The position numbers and the translations under genes are program-made. 64,000 bases of DNA, from assembly GCF_035609205.1 (NCBI RefSeq), contig NZ_CP141184.1, positions 5,339,001 to 5,403,000 of the forward strand. Direction: 5' to 3'. This document shows positions 1 through 8,874 of this stretch, piece by piece; the stretch's first letter is position 1; each line of letters begins with the position of its first letter. Below the pieces are notes generated by a model. That model was not told the origin of the DNA, did not search any database, and saw only the letters and a program-made list of their open reading frames with translations. This DNA comes from Hymenobacter sp. GOD-10R (GTDB lineage: Bacteria; Bacteroidota; Bacteroidia; Cytophagales; Hymenobacteraceae).

Positions 1-368
1 GTACTACTTCCCGACTTCTTAGCGGCGCGGAGTTTACTGATTTCCGACGGCTCGGAGGTTGCTTTCACCTTATTCGCTGGACGTAGCTTGACGTCTCTGT
101 TCGGCTGAATACTACCAGTGCCCGTAACGGCCTGCTGCACTTTCGTATCGGTAGCCGTTTGATCTTTGATATCAATTGTGGCTTGCTTGACCGGGCTCTG
201 CGTTACTACCGGGTTTTGGTTGGTAGGTGGGCCAAGGTTGATAGGCGGCACGGTGGCCTGGGGCAAAGCAGCAGCATTGGTGCTGGTAGGCGTGGGCGTC
301 GTCTGCGCTTGTGCCGATAGGCTCAAGCTACTCGCGAGCAGGAAGGCGGCTATGTATATCGGTTTCAT
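1..368 (-). CDS. Secreted low-complexity protein, C-terminus beyond window
   Basis: An open frame runs leftwards from an ATG at 366-368 to the window edge without a stop, giving 122 codons. Residues 1-21 form a signal peptide (MKPIYIAAFLLASSLSLSA) with a likely cut after AQA. What follows is rich in Thr, Pro, Ala and Gln, then becomes mixed and basic (Lys-Arg) towards the edge. I recognise no domain. The signal peptide says it is exported; the low-complexity part may be a linker before a domain outside the window. The opposite-strand frame at 166-402 is its shadow. Confidence 0.6.
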   Translation of the reverse strand, partial: MKPIYIAAFLLASSLSLSAQAQTTPTPTSTNAAALPQATVPPINLGPPTNQNPVVTQSPVKQATIDIKDQTATDTKVQQAVTGTGSIQPNRDVKLRPANKVKATSEPSEISKLRAAKKSGSS

Positions 369-456
369 GAGTGAGGCGGGGATACAAACCCTTATTGGTT
401 AGGCCAATGTATACGTTTATACAACAGCAATAGTCGACTTCGGAGCGGTACAGCAC

Positions 457-493
457 AAAAAAACCGTCGCTGCCAAGCGGCAACGACGGTTTT
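457..493 (-). terminator. Rho-independent terminator of the repeat-protein gene
   Basis: A 15-base inverted repeat (460-474 with 479-493, one mismatch, loop AAGC) is preceded on the plus strand by a run of A, which reads as a U-tract in the minus-strand transcript. It lies 23 bases after the stop of the gene at 517-936. Confidence 0.8.
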
Positions 494-516
494 GACTTGT
501 AAGAAAGCTAGGCAGC

Positions 517-936
517 TTACATCGTCGACGAAGACGACGACTTCATTTTGCCTTTGCCTGATTTGCCAGACTTTTTCATTTTTTTGTCGGTGCTCATCGA
601 ACCGCTCGTGCTGCTTGAGCCATCGCTCATGGTGCCCGAGGTAGTGCTCATAGAGCCTGAAGTAGTTCCCATCGAGCCCGAAGTAGAGCCGCTGGTGGTA
701 CCCGTAGTGCCGCTAGTCGTGCCGGCTGTGGTTCCGTAGGTAGTGCTGCCTGATGTAGAGCCCGAAGTCGTGCTCATCGTGCCCGACGTGGTGCCCGTAG
801 AGCCCGAAGTCGTGCTCATTGTACCCGACGTGGTGCCGGTCGTACCTGTTGTACCCGTAGTGCCGGTCGTCGTTTGAGCAGAAGCAGTTGTGATACCAGC
901 AGCGAGAAGCGAAGCGAAGATGAATGCAGTTTTCAT
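517..936 (-). CDS. Secreted Thr/Gly/Ser repeat protein with basic tail
   Basis: The protein has 139 residues. A signal peptide (residues 1-20, ending ASAQ) is followed by about 85 residues of short TTGTT, TSGS and TSGTM repeats, then a Lys-rich stretch (KKMKKSGKSGKGKMKS) and a poly-Ser end. Nothing like a catalytic domain is visible. The composition suggests an exported, disordered, perhaps cell-surface or matrix protein; that is inference. The coding DNA is itself a degenerate tandem repeat, so length variation between strains is likely. It has its own terminator just downstream. Function unknown. Confidence 0.7.
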   Translation of the reverse strand: MKTAFIFASLLAAGITTASAQTTTGTTGTTGTTGTTSGTMSTTSGSTGTTSGTMSTTSGSTSGSTTYGTTAGTTSGTTGTTSGSTSGSMGTTSGSMSTTSGTMSDGSSSTSGSMSTDKKMKKSGKSGKGKMKSSSSSTM

Positions 937-1185
937 GTTGAGAGGTTGTGGTAAGAGAGGGATAGATTAGGGTGTAAGACTGGACGTCTTTCGTAGGGCC
1001 TTCTACGCGGCAATAGCGCTTATGTTCGCTTATGCCATGATTTTATTCAACTCTGGCTACCATTTGCCTTGGTTTAGTACAGTTGAAACGCGTCCTGGAG
1101 CATGCTAGGTCAACATTCGGGGCCAGGACAGAAATGTTGCGCGGAGTGACTATACTTGCCTATTCTGTCGTCCTACTTACCTGCT

Positions 1186-2802
1186 ATGCGCCCGGAAAAG
1201 TTCTTGTTAGTTGCCACTTTGTTAGTTGCTGGCTTGTCGTCGCTGGGGCTTGTTCCCGCTTCGCATCCCGCCCCGAAGAAGCCCAACATCATCATCATTC
1301 TGGCCGATGATATGGGCTACTCTGATATTGGCTGCTTCGGCTCCGATGCCCGCACGCCTAACCTAGATGCCATGGCGGCGGGTGGGCTCAAGATGACAAA
1401 CTTCTACAATGCGTCGCGCTGCTGCCCGAGCCGGGCGTCGTTGCTCACGGGCCTCTACCAGCACCAGGCGGGCGTAGGAGACATGGTGAACACGCGTACG
1501 CAGCCGGCCTACCAGGGCTACCTTAATAAGAACTGCGTCACGATTGCCGAAGCCCTGAAGACCGGCGGCTACAACACCTTCATGGCTGGCAAGTGGCACG
1601 TAGGCCAAGCCCCCGAGCACTGGCCGGTGAAGCGCGGCTTCGACCACTACTTCGGCCTAATCGACGGCGCCAACAGCTATTTTGAGAACCGCCCTTACCG
1701 GCCAAATCAGAAGCTGACCATTGCTCTTGATGATAAGCCTTACACGCCTGGGCCCGGCTACTACTCCACCGACGCCTACACTGACCACGCTATTGAGTTT
1801 ATCGACCAAAGCAAAAGCACGGGCAAGCCATTCTTCTTGTACCTAGCTTACCAGGCGCCGCACTGGCCACTGCACGCCCTGCCCGAAGATATTGCCAAGT
1901 ACAAAGGCAAGTTTATGGCTGGCTGGGACAAGCTGCGGGAGCAGCGCTTCGAGCGTTTGCAAAAGCTAGGTGTCATCAACAAGAACACGAAACTCTCGCC
2001 CCGCGACGAACGCGTGCCCGCGTGGGAAAGCCTAAGCCAGGAAGAAAAAGTACGTTGGGACGAGAAAATGGCTGTGTACTGCGCCATGATCGACCGCATG
2101 GATCAGAACATCGGCAAGCTGCGGCAGAAGCTAAAGGACCTAGGTCAGGACCAGAACACGGTGATTATGTTCTTATCGGATAATGGCGGCAGCAGCGAAG
2201 CGATTAAAGGCACTGGCTTCCTGCCCGAAATTATTGAGGCGAATAAAAAGCCATCGAGCGACCCTAGCTCCTTCACGGCGTATGAATTTCCGGGTGCCAA
2301 CGTCAGCAACGCGCCCTTCCGCTTCTTCAAGCACTGGACCTACGAAGGAGGCACTGCTACTCCCTTCATTGCTTACGGTCCCGGCATCGTGAAGCCCGGC
2401 CGCACGGATGCCACGCCCGGTCACCTCGTCGACCTGATGGCCACCTGCCTCGACCTAGCTCAAGTGGCTTACCCGAAAACCTACAACGCCAACCAGATCA
2501 AGCCTACCGAAGGCATCAGCATGGTACCCGTATTTAAGGGCCAGCCGTGGAAGGGGCACAATGCGCTGTTCTTCGAGCACGAAGGCAACCGCGCTGTGCG
2601 TCAGGGCAAATGGAAGCTGGTTTCGGAGTTCCCCGCTAATAAATGGCAGCTCTACGACCTAGAGGCCGACCGCTCGGAGCTGCACGACTTAAGCGCTGGC
2701 AACCCGCAGAAAGTGCAGGAGCTAACGGTCATGTACGACAAGTGGGCCACGCACGCGGAGGTTATCCCATTTGAGCAGTTGAGCAAAGCCGGCGAGTTTT
2801 AA
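1186..2802 (+). CDS. Exported family S1 sulfatase (Cys type)
   Basis: A 538-residue sulfatase of the alkaline-phosphatase superfamily that hydrolyses sulfate esters. I start it at the ATG at 1186, because the upstream TTG at 1156 would put ten extra residues before a normal signal peptide (MRPEKFLLVATLLVAG). After the cut comes the core NIIIILADDMGYSDIG, with metal ligands Asp41 and Asp42. The signature CCPSRASLLTG has Cys79 as the residue converted to formylglycine, and SDNGG at 331-335 gives further metal ligands. It ends with a normal C-terminal subdomain. The formylglycine-generating enzyme that would activate it is encoded 1 kb downstream on the other strand. Substrate unknown; proximity to pectin genes suggests a plant or algal polysaccharide but does not prove it. 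Confidence 0.93.
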   Translation: MRPEKFLLVATLLVAGLSSLGLVPASHPAPKKPNIIIILADDMGYSDIGCFGSDARTPNLDAMAAGGLKMTNFYNASRCCPSRASLLTGLYQHQAGVGDMVNTRTQPAYQGYLNKNCVTIAEALKTGGYNTFMAGKWHVGQAPEHWPVKRGFDHYFGLIDGANSYFENRPYRPNQKLTIALDDKPYTPGPGYYSTDAYTDHAIEFIDQSKSTGKPFFLYLAYQAPHWPLHALPEDIAKYKGKFMAGWDKLREQRFERLQKLGVINKNTKLSPRDERVPAWESLSQEEKVRWDEKMAVYCAMIDRMDQNIGKLRQKLKDLGQDQNTVIMFLSDNGGSSEAIKGTGFLPEIIEANKKPSSDPSSFTAYEFPGANVSNAPFRFFKHWTYEGGTATPFIAYGPGIVKPGRTDATPGHLVDLMATCLDLAQVAYPKTYNANQIKPTEGISMVPVFKGQPWKGHNALFFEHEGNRAVRQGKWKLVSEFPANKWQLYDLEADRSELHDLSAGNPQKVQELTVMYDKWATHAEVIPFEQLSKAGEF

Positions 2803-2839
2803 TCCATTTAGGCCACAAGCTTCTTAATTGCTTATAGCA

Positions 2840-3757
2840 ATGCGGTATGTCTTGGTAGGATTGTTCCTCTTCCTCTGCCGTATGATAGCAGGATATGGTC
2901 AATCCTACCCAACATTTCCGCGTCAGTATGTGCTACTGCACCAAGTGCCCGCGGCGGTGCACCATGTCGTGACGGAGCGAACTACTAACGGCAAACATTA
3001 CCGCCTCGAATTGCTCAACGTGCTGTTGCCGACCAGCCAGATTCAGCAGCTACAAGGCGACCATTTCGGCGCTACGTATCAGCTCAAAGATCAGATTCTG
3101 ATTACGCTGGGCGTTTTACCTGATCTACAAACGGGTGAAATTGCGTGGGTACCCATCAATCCTGATACCCTAGGTAAGCAACGAGAGTTAGCCTCAACTG
3201 CGTTGTTTCAGAATGCGTGCGACAGAATTGCGGCGTATAAAAAACGTCCCGGTTTTTATGGATGCAAGCTCCGAAGGGACGATGTAGTACCCATTGTTTT
3301 CCGAAATGGTCGCTATTGGACGTGTCGCAATACTGTTCTGACCGAATACTTTCTTGTGCGTACCCAGCCGCTTACCACGCCTTTTCAGAATGATGGTCTG
3401 ACAATTAATACGGCAGCGCCTCTTTTTACCGCAGTAGAGTTGAGCCAATTAATGCAGAATGAACGGCAACTTAAAAGCCCGCGTGACGCCGCAGAATATT
3501 TCTTTCAGAACTATGATAAAAAATTATTCTTGGGCAAACGCAGTCAGCAAACGTACGAGTTTTGGGAGCCGGCTTACATGATAGCCGATGCAGGAATCAC
3601 TTGTACTGGCGCTGAAGAATTTAGGTACCAGCCTAACCTAGGTATCATCTCGGGCAAGTATTCTTTCTATTTCAATTATCAATGGGTTGCAGGTCAGAGC
3701 AAAACCCCATTCTTCACGGTTACGGAACTGGATGGCAAGAAACTACCGAAGCACTAA
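2840..3757 (+). CDS. Unknown secreted protein after the sulfatase
   Basis: A 305-residue protein of no family I recognise. The ATG at 2840 is preferred to the TTG at 2828 because it opens directly on a signal peptide (MRYVLVGLFLFLCRMIAGYG). The mature part is mixed alpha/beta in composition, with several aromatic-rich stretches (YSFYFNYQW near the end) and a few Cys. It starts 37 bases after the sulfatase stop in the same direction, so it is probably cotranscribed. No catalytic motif is visible. Confidence 0.7.
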   Translation: MRYVLVGLFLFLCRMIAGYGQSYPTFPRQYVLLHQVPAAVHHVVTERTTNGKHYRLELLNVLLPTSQIQQLQGDHFGATYQLKDQILITLGVLPDLQTGEIAWVPINPDTLGKQRELASTALFQNACDRIAAYKKRPGFYGCKLRRDDVVPIVFRNGRYWTCRNTVLTEYFLVRTQPLTTPFQNDGLTINTAAPLFTAVELSQLMQNERQLKSPRDAAEYFFQNYDKKLFLGKRSQQTYEFWEPAYMIADAGITCTGAEEFRYQPNLGIISGKYSFYFNYQWVAGQSKTPFFTVTELDGKKLPKH

Positions 3758-3808
3758 TCTAGGTATCCAAGCTTTTCTCTGGGCTTTCGAACGTACCGTG
3801 GCGCGTTC

Positions 3809-5002
3809 TTACTTCACGCACCGAAACCCGACGTGCGACATACCCGAATCGAAGGAGGTGCCGCGGCGGGCGCTGGGGCGGTAACTCTCGCAGTAGCTCA
3901 CGTGGCAGAGAAAGGAACCTCCTTTGGTCACGCGCTTCGGTATAGTTGGCTCATCGGGGTCGAGGCTGACGCTGGGGCCGCTGGGGTTTTCGCACTGACC
4001 TAGGCTCGCCAGGGTGATGTGTTCATCGGCGCGGTACCAATCGGAGCACCACTCCCACACGTTGCCCGCCATGTCGTAGAGGCCATAGTTGTTAGCGGCA
4101 AATGACTTGATGGGCGCCGTGCCTGCATAGCCGTCGGCTTCTGTGTTTTGGTTGGGAAAACTGCCCTGCCAAATGTTCGCTTGTTTGTTGGTTGGCGGCG
4201 TGTCGCCCCAGGCGAAGCGTTTATTGGTCAAACCACCGCGGGCAGCCCACTCCCACTCGGCTTCGGTAGGCAGACGCTTACCCGCCCATTGGGCATACGC
4301 CACGGCATCATCCCACGACACTTGCACCACCGGATGGTTCTCGCGGCCTTTCAACGTACTTTTTGGCCCTTCAGGATGGCGCCAGCTTGCGCCCGGCACC
4401 CAGCGCCACCAGGCAGTGTAGTCGTCGAGGGGCACCGGCTGGCTGGGCGGCGTAAACACCATGGAGCCAGGAGCTAGGTTTTCCGCCGCGGGTTTGGGCG
4501 TGCCGGGTGGCAGCTGCGCCTTCAACTGCTCCCAATCTACGGGACGCTCAGCGGTGGTTTTGTAGCCCGTAGCAGCTACGAAGCGCGCAAATTCGGCATT
4601 CGTTACCTCGTGCTCATCCATCCAGAAGCCATGCAAACGCACGGCATGCGCGGGCCGCTCATTAGGGAAGCTATGCGCATCGTTGGTGCCCATCTGGTAA
4701 TTGCCGGCCGGAATCCAAACCATACTGGCGGGCTTGGGGCCTGTTGGTGGCTCGACGTTCAACTTGTCGGAACCCGGCGTGTTGCTGGCCGCTTGTTGTG
4801 GTAGCTTCGAATCCGGCGCGTAGCACATCGTCTGCGTAGCGGGTGCTGCCGCTACAGCTGGTTTATCCGCGGGGCTTGTGTGTTGGCAGCCTAGCAGACC
4901 TAGGCCTAGACTACTAAGGCCTAGCACATTGATAAACCAACGAGCTAATAATCCATTCTTTTGTTGAGCACGATTATTCACAAGTTCCAGCCTAAGATCC
5001 AT
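3809..5002 (-). CDS. Formylglycine-generating enzyme (FGE/SUMF1), lipoprotein type
   Basis: A 397-residue protein with the FGE-sulfatase fold. The core begins at MVWIPAGNYQMGT and continues through NEVTNAEF-like, GKRLPTEAEWEWAARGG and YDMAGNVWEWCSDWY blocks. The two cysteines that bind copper and act on the substrate in true FGEs are present as GGSFLCHVSYCESY (Cys366 and Cys371), so this is not one of the many inactive FGE-fold proteins. It would oxidise the signature Cys of a sulfatase to formylglycine using oxygen. The N-terminus carries a signal segment ending in LGLLGC (Cys39), which predicts a lipoprotein outside the inner membrane. It is convergent to the sulfatase gene, its likely client. 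Confidence 0.9.
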   Translation of the reverse strand: MDLRLELVNNRAQQKNGLLARWFINVLGLSSLGLGLLGCQHTSPADKPAVAAAPATQTMCYAPDSKLPQQAASNTPGSDKLNVEPPTGPKPASMVWIPAGNYQMGTNDAHSFPNERPAHAVRLHGFWMDEHEVTNAEFARFVAATGYKTTAERPVDWEQLKAQLPPGTPKPAAENLAPGSMVFTPPSQPVPLDDYTAWWRWVPGASWRHPEGPKSTLKGRENHPVVQVSWDDAVAYAQWAGKRLPTEAEWEWAARGGLTNKRFAWGDTPPTNKQANIWQGSFPNQNTEADGYAGTAPIKSFAANNYGLYDMAGNVWEWCSDWYRADEHITLASLGQCENPSGPSVSLDPDEPTIPKRVTKGGSFLCHVSYCESYRPSARRGTSFDSGMSHVGFRCVK

Positions 5003-5120
5003 AACTCAAATCTACACAGCCACTAGGTAGAGACATATACTTGTCTGCCCTCGTTGCACGCTTGCAGTAGGACAATCCACGTTAAACAACCTTCGCAACG
5101 ATTGAGACACAAGTAAGTGT

Positions 5121-8045
5121 CTACTTTGCTTTCGGCTTTAGCTCGTCAGGGCTGTCTTTGGTATAGGTCATAAACGTCTCCTTCGAAGGCGTCTGAAAAA
5201 TATCTTGCACCGTTTTAATATCAACGGCATAAGCCGGGTTAAACTGCTCCGACTGCATGTAGCGCAGCAAGCTATAATAAAGCTGCCGCGCGGCCGGACC
5301 GTGGTTTGGCTCCGCCGATAGATTCGCGCTGGACACCATCAGCTTACCCTTGCCCACTTTTGCTTCCATAATCAGCCCTAGGCGGCGGTTCAAAAACCAC
5401 GTATCAATTGGCTGCACGAGGGGCGTGAAGCCAGCGGGAAAGTCTTCTAAGATCATCACCTGCGCCCGGTTCACGATTTCCCACCACTGCAAGTTGCTGT
5501 AATCTTCCGTCGGAAAATCGGCTAGGGCCGGATGCTTGGCATTGGTGAGGAAGCCCGTGACGTGCGGCGGGCGCATCTTAAACCACGATGTATTCCAGAA
5601 CACCGGCGTGAAGTTCATGACCACTTCCTTGCCCTTCACCACCTTGCCCGCCCCGTTCAAGAATACCTTACCGCCTTGGTTTAAAATCTCTTGAGCTTTG
5701 GCATCGAGATTGGTGCAATAATAAATATCATTCGAAGCTAGGGTCGGTAGCGTGGCCGGGTACACCCAGAAGTCCCAATCGTTGGCAAAGGCGGTTTTCG
5801 CTACTGCTATTTCCAGCTTCAGCTTGGTTGCTTTCGTGATGCTAGCTAATGGAAACCGCACCGTACCAAGGGGCGTGTTGGTACCCGTCGGGATAACTTT
5901 GCCGTCGAAGGTGCCGCTGGCGAGTGTGGCCCCACTCGGGTCTTTGATCGTCCAAGTAATAATCGGTTTCTGCAAATCCTGGGGACCGAAGTGGTAGAGC
6001 TCAGCGGGCGTTTCAAAGGTCTCCGCAGTGGTGTACACGAACTTCGGTAGGCGCACCAGCGGCACCGTCGCATTGCAAAAACGGCTGTACTCTTGCGGCG
6101 AGATGTAGCCTTTTTCGTCCCAAAAGGCATCGAGCACGCCTACCAGCGCTGTGCCCTGGCCGGGGAAGTCCTGCAAACCTAGCATCTGAAAACCCGCTAG
6201 CCCTGGCGTGCGCAACGATTTTTCTATCTCGCTTTTGTAGCACAGGGCCTGCAGCTTGCCGGAAGCCTGGAGGAAGTCGGCGCCTTGCGTGCCCATGCCG
6301 CGGTCGGCTAGGTCTTGCTGAAACAGCTCCATGTTGCGCGCTCTATAAACGCCGGTGTACTTGGCGATTTCCTTGAAGTTCGGAAACACGCACCATTGCC
6401 CCATTTCGTGGGTCACGTAGGGCATCGGAAATTTTTCGATGGCGGCGCGGTAGTCGGAAGCGGCTTCAGGCGCGGCATTCACCCACGGCAAGCCGCGCGA
6501 GCCTGACTTAATCATGTATTCGTTTTCGGGCACCAGCGGCCAGCTCATGGCCACCGACGCACCCGTGTACACGCGGCGCGTATCGCGGGCCTGCCAATAT
6601 TTCACAAACTGAGCTAGGTACTTAGCTTGGTTGCGCCCAGCCGGCTCATTCCCCGCCGACAACATGCAGTACGAGGCATGGTTGCCGTAGGCCTGTCCCA
6701 TGCGGTTGGTCTCGTCGTATAAGAACTGATCGATGGGTTTGCCGTCACCGAGCGAAGTGCCGTGGTTGGGCCAGCTAGGTCCTTCTGGCTGAAGGTAGAA
6801 ACCCACTTTATCTGCCGCCACGAACGCCGCTTCCGGCGGGCACCACGAATGGAAACGCATGTGGTTCAGCCCGTGCGCCCGCGCTATCTTGAAGATCCGC
6901 TCCCACAATGCTACGTCCATTGGCGGGTAGCCCGTGAGCGGAAACTCGCAGTTATTGACCGTGCCACGCAGAAACACTGGCCGACCATTCACCATTAGTC
7001 TGTTGCCTTTCACCTTAAACTCGCGCATGCCGAATTGCACCTGCTTTTCGTCGCGTCGCTTGTCGGTGGTTTGTACCAAAGCCGTGAGCTGGTATAATGC
7101 GGGGTCGAACTCATCCCAGAGTAGCATTTTCTTGCCCATTGGCACGACTACTTCCAGCATGTTCTCACCGGGCTTGGCGACGAAGCTAGCTTTCCGTGGC
7201 CCCACTTCGTGCGTGCGCGTGGAGGTATTAAAGCTCTTAGCAGCTAAGGTTAGCTGGCCTTTGGTTTCTTCCGGTAAGGTGTTCTGGATTATGAGCTTCA
7301 CCTTGGCGGTGCGGCTTTTCAGATCTGGGTACACTTGCACGTCGGCGAGGTAAACAGGCGAGCTAGCTTTCAAGGAAATCTGCCCGATGACGCCGTTCCA
7401 GTTGCCTTGCGTGTGATCGGTGAGACTGTTGGAATCCGGGCCGACGTTGAGCGTTTTGATGCGGTTATCCACTCGCACCGTGATGGTGTGCGGGCCCGGC
7501 GTGAGGACCTTGGTTAGGTCGTATTGGTGCGCCACCACCATGGAGTTCTGCAATCCAATTTCGGCCGCATCAACCCACACGCGGGTTTCGGTGTGGGCGC
7601 GTTCTAGGTTCAGCACGATGCGCTGCCCTTGCCAGTTCGCCGGAATGGTGACTTGCTTCCGGTACCAGGCGGGCCCCACATAATACTTGTTTGGCGTGAG
7701 CCAAAACGGAATCTTGATGTTGCCGGGCTGCCGGTACTTCGCCAAGCGCGGATTGAAAAACCAGGAGCTGTCGTAAATGCTGCCGGTCCACTTGGTCTTG
7801 AGGGTGATTTCGTCGCCTTTGTCGTTACCCGCCATGGAGCCAGGCCAGGTCACTGTTTCGGTCAGGGCAGTCGAAAACCACTTCTCCGCTACGCCCTGGT
7901 CCTGCGGATCAGCCTTAAACTGCCACTGCCCGGCCAGCGAAATCACGTCGGCAGCTTTGGCTAAGGGGCAGGTCAGACAATAAAGTAGTAGCAACGCAAG
8001 TATGTAGCTACTAAAAGGCTTCCCCGAAGAAATAGGTTGTTGCAT
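5121..8045 (-). CDS. Exported glycoside hydrolase family 2 enzyme
   Basis: A 974-residue protein with signal peptide (ends LAKAA) and the GH2 layout: sugar-binding jelly-roll (about 40-230), immunoglobulin-like middle (about 235-340), then a TIM barrel. In the barrel, the acid/base Glu467 lies in SAGNEP and the likely nucleophile Glu547 in VTHEMGQW. NHMRFHSWCPPEAAF is a typical barrel strand. About 300 further residues after the barrel hold beta-rich accessory domains. GH2 enzymes release beta-linked galactose, glucuronate, galacturonate or other sugars; which one is not decidable here. In this pectin locus a side-chain or rhamnogalacturonan substrate is plausible. Its gene is the last of the long minus-strand run. 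Confidence 0.88.
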   Translation of the reverse strand: MQQPISSGKPFSSYILALLLLYCLTCPLAKAADVISLAGQWQFKADPQDQGVAEKWFSTALTETVTWPGSMAGNDKGDEITLKTKWTGSIYDSSWFFNPRLAKYRQPGNIKIPFWLTPNKYYVGPAWYRKQVTIPANWQGQRIVLNLERAHTETRVWVDAAEIGLQNSMVVAHQYDLTKVLTPGPHTITVRVDNRIKTLNVGPDSNSLTDHTQGNWNGVIGQISLKASSPVYLADVQVYPDLKSRTAKVKLIIQNTLPEETKGQLTLAAKSFNTSTRTHEVGPRKASFVAKPGENMLEVVVPMGKKMLLWDEFDPALYQLTALVQTTDKRRDEKQVQFGMREFKVKGNRLMVNGRPVFLRGTVNNCEFPLTGYPPMDVALWERIFKIARAHGLNHMRFHSWCPPEAAFVAADKVGFYLQPEGPSWPNHGTSLGDGKPIDQFLYDETNRMGQAYGNHASYCMLSAGNEPAGRNQAKYLAQFVKYWQARDTRRVYTGASVAMSWPLVPENEYMIKSGSRGLPWVNAAPEAASDYRAAIEKFPMPYVTHEMGQWCVFPNFKEIAKYTGVYRARNMELFQQDLADRGMGTQGADFLQASGKLQALCYKSEIEKSLRTPGLAGFQMLGLQDFPGQGTALVGVLDAFWDEKGYISPQEYSRFCNATVPLVRLPKFVYTTAETFETPAELYHFGPQDLQKPIITWTIKDPSGATLASGTFDGKVIPTGTNTPLGTVRFPLASITKATKLKLEIAVAKTAFANDWDFWVYPATLPTLASNDIYYCTNLDAKAQEILNQGGKVFLNGAGKVVKGKEVVMNFTPVFWNTSWFKMRPPHVTGFLTNAKHPALADFPTEDYSNLQWWEIVNRAQVMILEDFPAGFTPLVQPIDTWFLNRRLGLIMEAKVGKGKLMVSSANLSAEPNHGPAARQLYYSLLRYMQSEQFNPAYAVDIKTVQDIFQTPSKETFMTYTKDSPDELKPKAK

Positions 8046-8191
8046 ACGGCAGAGCTGGCGGAATAATAAGCGAAGGCATTAGTACCGCTCTAACTTACCT
8101 AGCTTTCCTGCAACGTCTGCCCTGCACCTCCCTGTTTCTGTCGGCTAGCGTTAGTCTCTCGGTTACCTGCGAAGCCGTAGGTATCTGGGCG

Positions 8192-8281
8192 CTAGAGCCG
8201 TCGCGCTAAGGTTAGAATATACGAGGGCGAAATTGTGTTACCCCTTATGCCATTCTCAGCCGCTGCCCTGGCGCCTACACG
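8192..8281 (-). pseudogene. Stranded C-terminal coding tail behind an amber codon
   Basis: Reading on past the TAG at 8282-8284 in the same frame gives 29 residues ending ILTLARRL and a stop at 8192-8194. They align without gaps to the last 29 residues of the neighbouring paralogue (which ends SLTFARRL), and the TAG stands exactly where the paralogue has Trp. So the stop is a TGG-to-TAG change in an otherwise intact gene. Confidence 0.85.
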
Positions 8282-8845
8282 CTACCGTTGCGCCGTGCCT
8301 AAGGCTACGTCGAGACTAACCGAACCTAAGAAGCCTGCGTGCAGTCCGGTGCGCGAAGCCAAGCCGTAATCATAGAGCTTACCTCCCATGGCCTTCAGAT
8401 ACGAGTACGTGTTCTTTTTGTAATAGCCCACAAAGCCCCCAGCGCCTATCCCCAACAGCATTCTTTTACCGGTGCCCAGAGGGTAGTAAATCGACTCTTG
8501 TTCGAGGTAAGCGGCTTTGTAATTTTGGTTGGGGACTTGCTTTTCGAGCGGGCTGCTAGGTTTGCCCAACACGCTAGCCAAGCGGATGGCAGTACCTAGG
8601 TGCTTGGAAACAACGGGCGCCAATTCTAGCGTGATACGTGTGCACCGGTACTGCCCTTCATTATCGTACGTGGTGCCAATGCCCAACCGCAGGTCGATGG
8701 GCTCGGGAAACAGCGCGGCAGGAGCAGGCAGCGCTTTCGCCGTTTTGGTGTAAGTAGGCGTCGGCTGGGCGCTGGCGGTGCTTGCAAGCAGGCCCCACAA
8801 CAGCCAGGTTGAGCTAGCAGCTCGCTGGTAATCCTCCCAAGGCAT
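8282..8845 (-). CDS. Beta-barrel-like exported protein, amber-truncated paralogue
   Basis: A 187-residue product with a signal peptide (cut near ASAQ), then a Pro/Thr linker and a repetitive beta-strand pattern. It is a close paralogue of the protein encoded just upstream (8875-9519): both have LGxGTTY, QVPNQNYKA, GYYKKNTYS and end in GTAQR. The paralogue goes on for 30 residues; this one stops at a TAG in place of a Trp codon, while the matching sequence continues in frame to 8192. Losing the last strand, with its terminal RRL, would probably harm barrel assembly. Only 29 bases separate the pair, so they look like a tandem duplication in one operon. Function unknown; size suggests a small outer-membrane barrel. 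Confidence 0.7.
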   Translation of the reverse strand: MPWEDYQRAASSTWLLWGLLASTASAQPTPTYTKTAKALPAPAALFPEPIDLRLGIGTTYDNEGQYRCTRITLELAPVVSKHLGTAIRLASVLGKPSSPLEKQVPNQNYKAAYLEQESIYYPLGTGKRMLLGIGAGGFVGYYKKNTYSYLKAMGGKLYDYGLASRTGLHAGFLGSVSLDVALGTAQR

Positions 8846-8874
8846 ACAAGTTAGCGTTTACTCGTCGTCCTGCT

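Noticed and set aside
1083..1310. 75-codon plus frame over the sulfatase start
   Set aside because: Overlaps the signal peptide and N-terminus of the sulfatase in another frame; ends in His-rich off-frame sequence.
8282..8284. TAG as a recoded (pyrrolysine-type) codon
   Set aside because: TAG ends many normal genes here (for example at 41172 and 41870), and no tRNA or Pyl gene is seen; a simple Trp-to-stop change explains the case.
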